Of a stretch of 10,347 nucleotides of DNA, positions 1 to 8,021 are shown piece by piece. The stretch lies in assembly GCA_949295235.1 (NCBI GenBank), contig CASFKH010000088.1, positions 1-10,347 of the forward strand, given 5' to 3'. The notes under the pieces are model-generated. The model did not search any database and was not told the DNA's origin. It saw only the letters and a list, made by a program, of their open reading frames with translations. Source of the DNA: an uncultured Ureaplasma sp. GTDB lineage: Bacteria > Bacillota_I > Bacilli_A > Mycoplasmatales > Mycoplasmoidaceae. Position 1 is the stretch's first letter; the number at the start of each line of letters is the position of its first letter. The translations under genes and the position numbers were made by a program.

Positions 1-435
1 AGAATTATTAAGGATTTGAGTGACCAAACTAATATTGAAATTAGAACTTATAATATTATTTATAAACTTAAAGAAGAAATTGAATTATTATTAATTGGAA
101 AATTAGATCCTGTAATTGTTGAAGAAATTAATGGTGAAGCTCAAGTTAAGAAAATATGAAAACACTCTGAAATTGGAACAATTTGTGGATGTGTAGTAAC
201 TCAAGGAAAGATTAAGAGAAATTCTAAAGCAAGAGTTATAAGGGATGGAATAGTAATTTATTCAAGTGAGATTGCAACTCTTCAACATGGTCAAAAACCA
301 ATTACTGAAGCAATTTCAGGAAATGAATGTGGATTAACAATCAAAAATTTTAATGATATAAAAGAAGATGATATTATTGAATCATACAATCTAATTGAAA
401 AATCACAAATAGAAATGAATAAAAATGGCAAATAA
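1..435 (+). CDS. infB: Translation initiation factor IF-2, C-terminal part (5' end outside window)
   Basis: IF-2 is the GTPase that brings initiator fMet-tRNA to the 30S subunit and promotes subunit joining in the cytoplasm. Only the last 144 codons are present, open at the left edge. The segment reads as the end of domain III, the linking helix ([15 protein letters not shown]) and the fMet-tRNA-binding C2 domain. Clear family signatures are [25 protein letters not shown] and the closing [20 protein letters not shown], which align with Bacillus IF-2 almost without gaps. One in-frame TGA at 157 must be Trp. The GTPase domain lies upstream. The stop overlaps the rbfA start by 11 bases, so the two are probably translationally coupled, as in the widespread infB-rbfA order. 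The identification is firm. Confidence 0.96.
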
Positions 436-781
436 AATTAAAATTGAAAGATATGAATCATTAATTAAAGATATAATAAACAATGTTTTGTATTATGATA
501 TAAATGATAAGTTAGCACATTATGGAAATGTAACTTATGTTAAATTATCTAATGATTTATCATATGCAAATATCTATTTGGATTGCTTACATAGAGAAAA
601 TATAGATAAATTAATTATCCATATGCAAAAGATAAAAGGTGTCATTAAGACTAAAATGGCAAAGCAATTAAATATTTATAAAGTACCAGAATTAAGATTT
701 TTCCCTGATAATACATTAGATTATGCAAATAATATTGAAAAATTATTTAAGGAAATTAAGGATAAGGATAATAAGAAATAA
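425..781 (+). CDS. rbfA: Ribosome-binding factor A
   Basis: RbfA is a small KH-fold protein that binds the immature 30S subunit and helps mature the 5' end of 16S rRNA. The 118-residue product matches the usual family length (about 110-130). Visible family features are the N-terminal helix, the strand [21 protein letters not shown] that follows it, the central helix ending [13 protein letters not shown], and the closing [21 protein letters not shown], equivalent to the R-x-x-PE-x-x-F-x-x-D segment of Bacillus RbfA. The C-terminus is a Lys/Asp-rich tail. The start lies inside the end of infB and no strong Shine-Dalgarno is visible, which suggests re-initiation after infB. Its stop overlaps the next ATG by one base (TAATG). 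Confidence 0.93.
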   Translation: MANKIKIERYESLIKDIINNVLYYDINDKLAHYGNVTYVKLSNDLSYANIYLDCLHRENIDKLIIHMQKIKGVIKTKMAKQLNIYKVPELRFFPDNTLDYANNIEKLFKEIKDKDNKK

Positions 782-1179
782 TGAAATTAAAAAAATTTAG
801 TATTGGAAATAAAATTGAACAAAATTTAAGAATTCCAAAAAGATATAAATGAACATGAATAATTATTGGGTTAGTTACTTTATTTATATTACTTATAAAT
901 ATTATTCCAATAATTTATCTTAATGTGTCTCACTCTTCTGTTAATGAAAATATATTATCCATGAATAGTTCATTTACAAACGCTGCATTAATAATTAATT
1001 ATGTTGTTTTTGGATTAATGTTTATTCCTTATTTATATTTATCAGCATCATGGATAGTAGGAATTGATAATATTACAAAATCTAAAAAATTTCATTTAAT
1101 GATTTGATCAATTTATACTATTTGTTCATGTTTATCATTAATTGCAATTATATTATGTTTTAGAGGATTAATTATATAA
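781..1179 (+). CDS. Small three-helix membrane protein of unknown function
   Basis: I do not recognise this 132-residue protein. It is hidden under the standard code because residues 24 and 26 (Trp-Thr-Trp) and residue 109 are TGA codons; residue 91 is a TGG Trp. The N-terminus is basic and cytosolic-looking ([23 protein letters not shown]). Three hydrophobic segments follow, at about residues 26-48, 68-92 and 105-129. A polar Ser/Asn-rich loop (about 49-66) separates the first two and a short basic loop (97-106) the last two. There is no cleavable signal peptide, lipobox or recognisable domain. The ATG shares a base with the rbfA stop, and the stop is 4 bases before the HPr-like gene, so it sits inside the cluster. 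Coupling to both neighbours and a long open frame under code 4 argue that it is real. Confidence 0.8.
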
Positions 1180-1183
1180 ATAT

Positions 1184-1447
1184 ATGATTTCAAAAAGTGT
1201 TTTAATAAAAAATGAAAATGGTATAGATGTTAAAACAATTACTAAAATTGTAAATATTGCATCTGGATTTAGTTCAAATATTAATTTTATAGTAGATAAT
1301 AATATTGCTGATGCAAAATCAATTATTAACTTAATGGCATTGAATGTGAAATTTAATCAAAAATTAACAATTGAAATTGATGGTAAGGATGAAGATCTAG
1401 CATTACCAGTATTAATTTCTTTACTAGAAGAATGTCAAATTATTTAA
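1184..1447 (+). CDS. HPr-family protein lacking the catalytic histidine (Crh-like)
   Basis: The 87-residue product aligns without gaps to HPr, the phosphocarrier of the sugar phosphotransferase system. The matching blocks are N-G-I at 12-14, IVNIASGFSSNINF (22-35), the regulatory helix AKSIINLMALNV (44-55) and TIEIDGKDED (62-71). In HPr the motif GIHARPA carries the His15 that enzyme I phosphorylates; here residue 15 is Asp, and Ala16, Arg17 and Pro18 are Val, Lys and Thr. Ser46, the target of HPr kinase/phosphorylase in Gram-positives, is kept with its helix. Loss of His15 with retention of Ser46 is the pattern of Bacillus Crh, a regulatory HPr paralogue that has Gln15. I infer that this protein cannot relay phosphate from enzyme I and may be regulatory or degenerate. 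No strong Shine-Dalgarno precedes the ATG, and the 3' end overlaps tkt. Confidence 0.82.
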   Translation: MISKSVLIKNENGIDVKTITKIVNIASGFSSNINFIVDNNIADAKSIINLMALNVKFNQKLTIEIDGKDEDLALPVLISLLEECQII

Positions 1448-3402
1448 AATACATTAACAACATTAGATCATTAGGCATTCAAGCTATTTATAATGCAAAA
1501 GCTGGTCATCCAGGAATGACAATTTCTGCTGCACCTATTACATATAGTGTTTATGCACATAATATTTATATTTCTAAAAAGCACCCTTTATGAATTAATA
1601 GAGATAGATTTGTACTTTCGGGTGGACATGGTTCAATGAGTCTATATCCAATTTTGCATTTTGCAGGAATTTTAAGTATAGAAGAAATTAAAAATTTTAG
1701 AAATGAAAACTCATTAACTCCAGGCCATCCTGAATCAACGCTTACTCCCTATATCGATGCAACTACAGGTCCATTAGGTCAAGGTGTTAGTATTGGAGTT
1801 GGAATGGCAATTGCTGAACAATATTTAGCTAATCAATATTCAGATTTGCCTGGTTTAATAGACCATTATACTTATATTGTTATGGGAGATGGTGATTTGC
1901 AAGAAGGCATTAGCTATGAATCAATGAGTTTGGCTGGCAAATTAAATTTAAATAAACTAATATGTTTATATGATTCAAATAAATTTCAATTAGAATCTTC
2001 AGTGGATTTGGTAAATATTGAAAATACAAAAATGAGAGTTGAAAGTATGGGTTGATATTATCAGTTAATAGACAACACCCCTGAATCTATTAATATAGCA
2101 ATTAATAATGCAAAAAATCAAGATAAACCTTCATTTATTGAAGTTAATACAATAATTGGAGAAGGTTTAGAACAAATGAACAATTTTGAGTCTCATGGTT
2201 GTAGTATTAATAATAATAATTTAAATAAATTTTTTGATTATTTTAATTTAGATAAAAATTTATGAGTTTTTGATAATGATACTTATACTCACTTTCAAAA
2301 TAATGTATTTAACAGAGGTGAAATTAAATACAATGAATGAGAATCATTAATAAATAAGTATAAACTCACTAAACCAGATAGAATTAATCAATTTTTAAAA
2401 CAAATAAATAATGAATTTGTAGATCTATCAAAAATTATAAATATTAATGAATTACCTATGAATTTTTCTGGTAGAAATATTGCTTCATGAATATTAAATA
2501 AAATGAATGAAAATAATATTAAAGATACTGTTATTTTATCACCTGACTTAAGTAAGTCAACAGGTATTAAATTCAATGATGGTATTTATAATCAAGATAA
2601 AAAATTTCCTACAATTTATGTAGGTATCAGAGAATTTGCTATGTGCGGTATTCAAAATGGAATTTGCCTACACAAAGGTTTGCGTAGTTACAGTAGTAGT
2701 TTTTTATCTTTTGTTGATTATTTTAAAGCTGCAATTCGTTTAGGTTGCATTAGCAAACTTAATCCAATTTATTTCTTAACTCATGATAGTCTTCTAGTTG
2801 GTTCAGATGGTCCAACTCATCAACCAATAGAACAAATTGGGATGTTAAGAACTATTCCTAATCATAATGTTTTTAGACCATGTGATGAAATAGAAACTTT
2901 TGCTTCAATATGTTATGCAAATGATCAAAAAAATAGTAGCACTTCAATTATTTTGTCAAGACAAAACTTAAAATCAACTAATAAAACTAACTACAATGCA
3001 ACAATTAAAAATGGTGGATATAAATTAATTGAAAATAAGAATTCAACAATTTGTATATTAGTTTCTGGTAGTGAAGTTGAATTAGCAATTGAATTAGAAA
3101 ATTTATTAAAAAATATAAATATTAATGTTGATATTTTTTCAGTTCCAAATTTAAATTTATTTTTAAAACAAAAAACTATTTTACAATCCTTAAGTAACTA
3201 TAAATTATTAGTATCTATTGAAGCAAGCAATGATCCTATGTGATACAAATTATTTGAATATAATTCTAATGTATTAGTAAAATCTGTTAATAAATATGGA
3301 AAATCTATGGATGGAATCGAACTTTATAAAAAATATGGATTTGAATCAAATATTATTAAAAATGAAATTATTAAGAAATTAAAGGAGATTAATAATGACT
3401 AA
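1432..3402 (+). CDS. tkt: Transketolase
   Basis: Transketolase moves two-carbon units between ketose and aldose phosphates using thiamine diphosphate, linking ribose-5-phosphate to glycolysis. The 656-residue frame is full length. The N-terminal cofactor domain shows AGHPG with His26, His66 (SGGHGSM), His99 (TPGHPE), GPLGQG (113-118), and the diphosphate/metal motif GDGDLQEG (152-159) closing with YDSN at 180-183. The second domain shows YVGIREFAM with catalytic Glu401, and THDSLLVGSDGPTHQP with substrate-binding His451, Asp459 and His463. A distal R-P-C-D follows. TGA is Trp at 1591, 2053, 2263, 2488 and 3241 among others. I chose the ATG at 1432, inside the HPr-like gene, because it gives a normal N-terminus (NNIRSLGIQAI); no later start keeps the His26 motif. 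Expression is probably coupled to the HPr-like gene. Confidence 0.96.
3381..3387 (+). promoter_or_regulatory. Shine-Dalgarno site of deoC inside tkt
   Basis: AAAGGAG lies 7 bases before the deoC ATG, within the last codons of tkt. It is one of the few strong ribosome binding sites in the window and fixes the deoC start despite the 8-base overlap. Confidence 0.85.
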
Positions 3403-4054
3403 ATATTCTCAAAAAGAACTTGCACAATTTATAGATCATACTAATTTATCATCTATTGCATCAAAGTTTGATATTGAAAAACTATGTAATGAAGCAATGG
3501 AATATGAATTTAAATCTGTTTGTATTCACCCTTATTATGTTTCTTTAGCAAAAGATTTTTTGAAAAATTCAAATGTTTTGGTATGCACTGTTATTGGCTT
3601 TCCATTAGGGATGAATACAATTGAATCAAAAGTGTTTGAAGCAAAAGATGCTATTAAAAATGGGGCTGATGAAATTGATATGGTTATTAATGTTGCTATG
3701 TTAAAAAATCATAATATTCAATATTGTCTAAATGAAATTAATGAAATTAAAAAAGTTATTGGAGATAAAGTTTTAAAAGTAATTGTTGAAACTTCACAAT
3801 TAGAAGATTATGAAAAAGAATTAGCTGCAAAAATTGTATTAGAATCAAATGCTGAATATATAAAAACTTCAACTGGATTTGTTGGAAATGGTGCACAAGT
3901 TGAAGATGTAAAAAAATGAAAATCAATATTAAAAAATAATAAAAAAATTAAAGCTGCTGGTGGTATTAGAACTTATGAAGAATTAATTAAATTTATTGAG
4001 TGTGGAAGCGATAGAATTGGAAGCAGCAAAGGTGTAGATATTATAAAACATTAA
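3395..4054 (+). CDS. deoC: Deoxyribose-phosphate aldolase
   Basis: DeoC cleaves 2-deoxyribose-5-phosphate to glyceraldehyde-3-phosphate and acetaldehyde, letting the cell use deoxynucleosides as carbon source. The 219-residue product is normal length for the class I TIM-barrel enzyme. Visible catalytic features are the Schiff-base Lys157 in YIKTSTGFVG, the proton-relay Asp95 in GADEIDMVIN, Lys186 in IKAAGGIRT, and the phosphate-binding end RIGSSKG. The motif FIDHTNL at 12-18 is also typical. A TGA at 3917 encodes Trp175. A good Shine-Dalgarno, AAAGGAG at 3381-3387, lies inside the end of tkt, and the ATG overlaps the tkt stop by 8 bases. With tkt this gives a short pentose/deoxyribose route into glycolysis. 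A strong inverted repeat follows the stop. Confidence 0.96.
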
Positions 4055-4120
4055 AAAATTGATTTATATATTTGTAATTAAAAATACAAAATTACAATAT
4101 AAAAAATCAATTTTATTTTT
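4055..4120. terminator. Inverted repeat between convergent deoC and rpsT, likely two-way terminator
   Basis: The arm at 4055-4079 pairs with 4090-4114: an outer 11-bp stem (AAAATTGATTT with AAATCAATTTT), an AT internal loop of about 7 bases on each side, an inner 7-bp stem (TGTAATT with AATTACA), and a 10-base loop. The plus-strand side is followed by TTTATTTTT, and the minus-strand side reads into a run of T opposite the A tract at 4053-4058. It begins right after the deoC stop and ends about 30 bases from the rpsT stop. Its position between convergent genes and the flanking T runs indicate intrinsic termination in both directions, though the stem is very AT-rich. Confidence 0.65.
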
Positions 4121-4151
4121 TATTAAAATTTAAAAATCTATAAAACACAAA

Positions 4152-4424
4152 TTATTTTGCTTTTTTATTATCTTTTTTGTTTGCCTTAGTAGCATTATTT
4201 TTTTTAGCAGTACGAGACTTAATACGATTTGCTTTATTTTTATGAATAATACCTTTTCTTGCAATTGTATCAGCTACTTTATAAGTTTGTGAAACAGAGT
4301 CATCATTTAAATCATTGTTAGTCTTTTTAACTTGGGTTCTCATTTTTGCTAATTGTGAATGATTATTTTTATGAACCTTAGTATTTTGACGTAAACTTTT
4401 CTCATTAGATTTAATATTTGCCAT
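4152..4424 (-). CDS. rpsT: 30S ribosomal protein S20
   Basis: S20 is a primary 16S rRNA-binding protein made of three helices. The 90-residue product is very basic and begins MANIKSNEKSLRQNTK, the standard S20 opening (MANIKSAKKR in relatives). It also carries the DTIARKGIIHKNKANRIKSR segment, which matches the conserved A-x-KGxIHxNxAxRxKSR motif, and a Lys/Asn tail. The frame extends 15 codons further upstream, but the ATG at 4422-4424 is the real start: it gives the family N-terminus and is preceded by AAAGGGAC, a good Shine-Dalgarno, at 4431-4438. It is the only gene on the minus strand, convergent with deoC and divergent from the alaS cluster, so it is probably a single-gene transcript. 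Confidence 0.95.
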   Translation of the reverse strand: MANIKSNEKSLRQNTKVHKNNHSQLAKMRTQVKKTNNDLNDDSVSQTYKVADTIARKGIIHKNKANRIKSRTAKKNNATKANKKDNKKAK

Positions 4425-4460
4425 ATTTAATGTCCCTTTAAAATAAACTATACTTTTATA

Positions 4461-4466
4461 ATTATA
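4461..4466 (-). promoter_or_regulatory. Probable -10 box for rpsT
   Basis: Read on the minus strand this is TATAAT, 36 bases before the rpsT ATG, and would give a leader of about 30 bases containing the Shine-Dalgarno. No convincing -35 box is seen, which is common in mollicutes. The AT-rich background makes chance matches frequent. Confidence 0.5.
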
Positions 4467-4483
4467 CAAATATTTTTTTAATT

Positions 4484-4489
4484 TATAAT
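4484..4489 (+). promoter_or_regulatory. Probable -10 box for the alaS cluster
   Basis: TATAAT on the plus strand, 15 bases before the ATG at 4505. Transcription would start near 4496-4497, leaving a leader of only about 8 bases with no Shine-Dalgarno. No clear -35 box is seen; the region where one would lie contains the minus-strand -10 of rpsT, so the two promoters may overlap. Confidence 0.45.
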
Positions 4490-4504
4490 TTAAAGTAGTG
4501 ATGT

Positions 4505-4780
4505 ATGAAAAATAAATCTATAAATTATCAAATTAATATACATGAAAATATAGATAAATGTATTTATTTAAAAGTCGAAGAAATATTGTTGGTTTTAAAA
4601 GTAGAAATTATTAAAAATAACAATATTCTTAATATCACTGAAAATCTATATAATAAAATTTATAATGCTATTTTTTCATATATTTATAAAAATATCAAAA
4701 ATTATAATACTAAAGAGTTTGAGTTAGAAATAAAATATATAATCAACAATTTAATTGAATTAGATAAAAAGGGTCATTAA
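4505..4780 (+). CDS. Small hypothetical protein upstream of alaS
   Basis: I do not recognise this 91-residue protein. It is rich in Ile, Asn, Lys and Tyr, has no Trp, and has only one Cys (19). It shows no transmembrane segment or signal peptide. The composition and alternating hydrophobic pattern suggest a soluble, mostly helical protein: roughly helices at 22-37, 44-66 and 70-86. It starts about 80 bases from the divergent rpsT start and stops one base before the alaS ATG; the alaS Shine-Dalgarno (AAAAAGGG) lies in its last codons, so it should be co-transcribed with alaS. In Firmicutes the small IreB/YrzL protein lies between alaS and ruvX, but this sequence lacks its recognisable motifs. 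The close fit to alaS and intact frame support a real gene. Confidence 0.65.
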   Translation: MKNKSINYQINIHENIDKCIYLKVEEILLVLKVEIIKNNNILNITENLYNKIYNAIFSYIYKNIKNYNTKEFELEIKYIINNLIELDKKGH

Positions 4781-4781
4781 T

Positions 4782-7466
4782 ATGAAAAAAATGAATAGTA
4801 ATGAAATTAGACAATCATGAATTGACTATTTTAAAAAAATAAACCATACTTTTATTCCTCCAAAATCCTTAGTTCCTGATAACGATCCTTCATTGTTATG
4901 AATAAATAGTGGAGTAGCAACTTTAAAAGATTATTTTAGTGGCAAAAAAAATCCTCCAAGACCTAGATTAGTAAATTCACAAAAAGCAATCAGAACAAAC
5001 GATTTTTTTAATGTTGGAATCACATCTAGACATCATACATTTTTTGAAATGTTAGGAAATTTTTCTATAGGGGATTATTTTAAAAAAGAAGCCATTGAAT
5101 TTGCATTTAATTTATTAACAAAAGAATGAATGATTGATCCGAATTTATTGTGAATTACAGTATTTGAAGATGACCAAGACGCTTATGATAAATGAATTGA
5201 ATTAGGAATAAATAAACAACAAATTATTAAGTGTAATTCAGATCGTAATTTTTGAGATGTTGGAATGGGTCCATGTGGTCCATGTACAGAAATTTATTAT
5301 GATAGAGGAGAAAAATTTGATCCAAATAATATAGGTTCTAAACTAATTATTGAAGATATTGAAAATGATAGATATGTAGAAATTTGAAATATTGTATTTT
5401 CTCAATTTAATAATGATGGAAACAATAATTATACTGAATTGGCTAGAAAAAATATTGATACAGGAGCTGGTTTAGAAAGATTAGCTTCAATTTCTCAAGA
5501 TGTCCCTACAAATTTTGATTCAGATTTATTTTTACCTATTATTAGGTCAATTGAAAAATATTCTTCAAATAAATATGATGTCAATTCGTATTTTGAAGAT
5601 AACCCAAAACAAAAACAAATCAATTTTGCATACCGTGTAATAAGTGATCATTTAAGATCATCAGTATTTGCAATAAGTGATGGAGTAATTCCAAGTAATA
5701 AAGAACGTGGATATATTTTAAGAAGACTAATAAGAAGAATTTTAGTTTACATTCATAATTTGAAAATTGATAATCAAAATTGATTAATAGATGCAATTGA
5801 TTCAATTATTAAAATTATGGGGGATTTTTATAGTGATTTAATTTCAAATAAAGATCATATTTTTAAGACAATAAAAAAAGAAATAGAATTGTTTGAAATT
5901 ACTTTGAAGCAAGGTATTAAAATTTTATCAAATATTAATAATGGTTCTAAAATTGATGCACAAACTACATTTAAACTTGTTACAACATATGGATTCCCAA
6001 TTGAGTTAATAAATGAATTTGCAAAGGATAAAAATATTGATGTCGATGTGAGTGGATTTGAAAAATTATATGAAGAACATCAAAAAATATCAAATGCTAA
6101 TAGAAATATTGTTGGAATGGAAAAACAAAATTCTGCTCTTTTAAATCTAAATGTTGAATCAAAATTTGATTATGATTCACTAAGTTTAGATAGTAAAGTA
6201 ATTAAACTATTTGACCAAAACTTTAATGAAGTTAATAGTTTAAAAAATCAAGATGGATATGTAATTGTTGATATTACTCCATTTTATGCTACAAGTGGTG
6301 GACAAATAAATGATACAGGTTATATCAATAATTATTTTGTAGATGATGTTTTTAAATCTCCTAACTTTTTACATATTCATCACGTTAAAAATGCAACTTT
6401 AAATTTAAATGAAAATGTTCATTTATCAATAAATACAGAAAATAGAAGAAAAAACATGGCTCATCATAGTTCTGAACATATTTTACAATCTGCTCTAAAA
6501 AACATTATTGATAATAATATAAAACAAAGAGGAGCATTTAAATCTCCTGAAAAACTTACTTTTGATTTTCATTTAGATTATAAATTAAGTGATGAACAAT
6601 TAATTCAAATTGAGAATTGAGTTAATCAATATATTAAAATGAATCACAATGTTGAAGTATTGCATATGAGTTTAGATGAAGCAAAAAGCAATAATGTAAT
6701 TGGTTATTTTGATGATGTTTATAAAAAAATTAATGGTTTATTAAGAGTTATTAAAATTGGAGATAAATCAATTGAATTATGTGGTGGAACTCATGTAAAT
6801 AACACAAAAGATATTGAAGAATTTAAAATTCTAAATTTACAATCCAAAGGAAGTGGAACGTGAAGAATAGAAGCAATTTCAACACATGATAATATTGATA
6901 AATACAAACAAGATATTTTAAACAATTTTAATAATATTTATAATGATTTTAGAAATGAATTTAAAAATAATAATTTTGATTTAAATTCTTTAGATGAATT
7001 AAAAAATAAATATATCTTATCGCTAAACAATTCATATTTTTTTCAATTCCCTCAAATCGTTAATAATTTTATAAATGATGTAAATAATCTTAAAAATCAA
7101 TTGATTAATGTATGTAATTATAATTTAGTTATAAATATAAAAGAACAATTCAAAAAACAATCATCAAATATAAAATTGGTTAATTTAGATAATCTTAATG
7201 ATAGATCAATATGTATTGCATTAGAAGAGTTATCAAATGAAGATAAAAATAGTATCTTTTATCTAGTTACTGAGATTAACAACAAATTACAATATTATAT
7301 TGTTACTAACAAAAATAATTCAATTAATCTAAATGATAATGCAAAACAAATTAATGAAATAATTAATGGAAAAGGAGGAGGAAAACCCTTCTTTGTAAGA
7401 GGAGGAAGTCCTGAAATTAATAAGAGAAATGATTTAATTGAATATATCAAAGGTTTAATAAATTAA
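4782..7466 (+). CDS. alaS: Alanine--tRNA ligase
   Basis: AlaRS charges tRNA-Ala and hydrolyses mischarged Ser- and Gly-tRNA. The 894-residue product is full length (family about 875). The class II core has [19 protein letters not shown] (motif 2 region, from residue 82), [26 protein letters not shown] and DTGAGLERL (226-234). The editing domain has both metal-binding pairs, His562/His566 (HSSEH) and Cys667/His671 (CGGTH), nearly at the E. coli positions. The C-terminal domain ends with GKGGGKP and RGGSPE at about 864-877. Ten Trp residues are all TGA, which splits the frame under the standard code. The ATG at 4782 follows AAAAAGGG; an in-frame ATG at 4791 is a weaker alternative. No T-box leader precedes it. 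ruvX starts one base after the stop. Confidence 0.97.
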
Positions 7467-7467
7467 T

Positions 7468-7902
7468 ATGCGCAAATTAGGTTTAGATTTAGGTACAAAA
7501 ACCTGTGGGTTTGCAATCACTGATGAAATGTGTATAATTGCTAATGGTTTAGAAAATTTAAATTATTCAAATAATGATTTTCAAATAATTTTGGATAGAA
7601 TTGAATATTACTTTAATTATTATGAAAAAAAAATTGATGAAATAATTTTGGGATTTCCAAAAAATGTAAGAGATGGATCATTGAATGAAAGAAGCTATTT
7701 AATTTTAGATTTTAAAAAATTTTTAGATGATAATTTAAAGATCCCATTAAAAGTTATTTTATATGATGAAAGATTTACAACTAGGATTGCAAAAACATAT
7801 CTTAAAGAACAACATCATTTAAAAAATAGTAAAATTAAAAAAATTAAAGATGAAATTAGTGCAGTTGTTCTATTAAGTGAATATATACAATATAAAATTT
7901 AG
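7468..7902 (+). CDS. ruvX: YqgF/RuvX-family RNase H-fold protein (putative pre-16S rRNA nuclease)
   Basis: This family is described as a putative Holliday-junction resolvase and, in E. coli, as the nuclease that finishes the 5' end of 16S rRNA. The 144-residue product has normal length. It shows the first acidic strand GLDLGTKTCGFAITD with Asp7, the GFPKNVRDGSLNER segment (62-75), YDERFTTRIA (99-108) and the last acidic residue Asp128 in KDEISAVVLL, so the expected catalytic acids are all present. The stop is TAG, whereas the other genes here end in TAA. The start is one base after the alaS stop with no clear Shine-Dalgarno, suggesting translational coupling. The alaS-ruvX order is conserved in many Firmicutes, which supports the assignment. 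Confidence 0.93.
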   Translation: MRKLGLDLGTKTCGFAITDEMCIIANGLENLNYSNNDFQIILDRIEYYFNYYEKKIDEIILGFPKNVRDGSLNERSYLILDFKKFLDDNLKIPLKVILYDERFTTRIAKTYLKEQHHLKNSKIKKIKDEISAVVLLSEYIQYKI

Positions 7903-8003
7903 TCTATATTTTAGGTTCATGGTAAATTTATTATTAAAACTTAAAATATTACTAATTTTTTTAATATTAAATTTTAAATATGGAATGTTTTTTAAATTAA
8001 AAA
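7903..8003. other. AT-rich gap after ruvX with weak hairpins
   Basis: No gene is seen. Possible stems are AATATTA at 7945-7951 with TAATATT at 7962-7968, or alternatively TTAAAAT at 7941-7947 with ATTTTAA at 7971-7977. These contain only A-T pairs. One could end the alaS-ruvX transcript, but such short AT palindromes are expected by chance in this base composition. Confidence 0.3.
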
Positions 8004-8014
8004 TATAATATAAT
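8004..8014 (+). promoter_or_regulatory. Double TATAAT box of the transporter-cysS unit
   Basis: Two overlapping TATAAT hexamers, at 8004-8009 and 8009-8014, end 7 bases before the ATG at 8022. Starts predicted from them fall at about 8016 and 8021, so the mRNA would have a leader of 0-6 bases. No Shine-Dalgarno precedes the ATG. A -35 match is not convincing. Confidence 0.55.
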
Positions 8015-8021
8015 ATCAATT

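Noticed and set aside
2388-2576. Short minus-strand open frame inside tkt
   Set aside because: It lies antisense to conserved transketolase sequence, with no ribosome site or homology. Similar shadows at 5620-5805 and 9629-9832 were also dropped.
1591-3243. Transketolase appearing as several fragments split by stop codons
   Set aside because: All interruptions are TGA at positions where homologues tolerate or carry Trp, and the frame is unbroken from 1432 to 3402. This is code 4, not a pseudogene. The same holds for alaS, deoC, cysS and the transporter.
4425-4469. Longer rpsT start at 4469 (15 extra residues)
   Set aside because: S20 proteins begin MANIKS; the ATG at 4424 has a good Shine-Dalgarno, and the upstream segment covers the likely promoter.
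4425-4504. T-box riboswitch upstream of alaS
   Set aside because: T-boxes are common before alaS in Firmicutes, but only 80 bases separate rpsT from the first gene, the likely start site leaves about 8 bases of leader, and no T-box consensus is seen.
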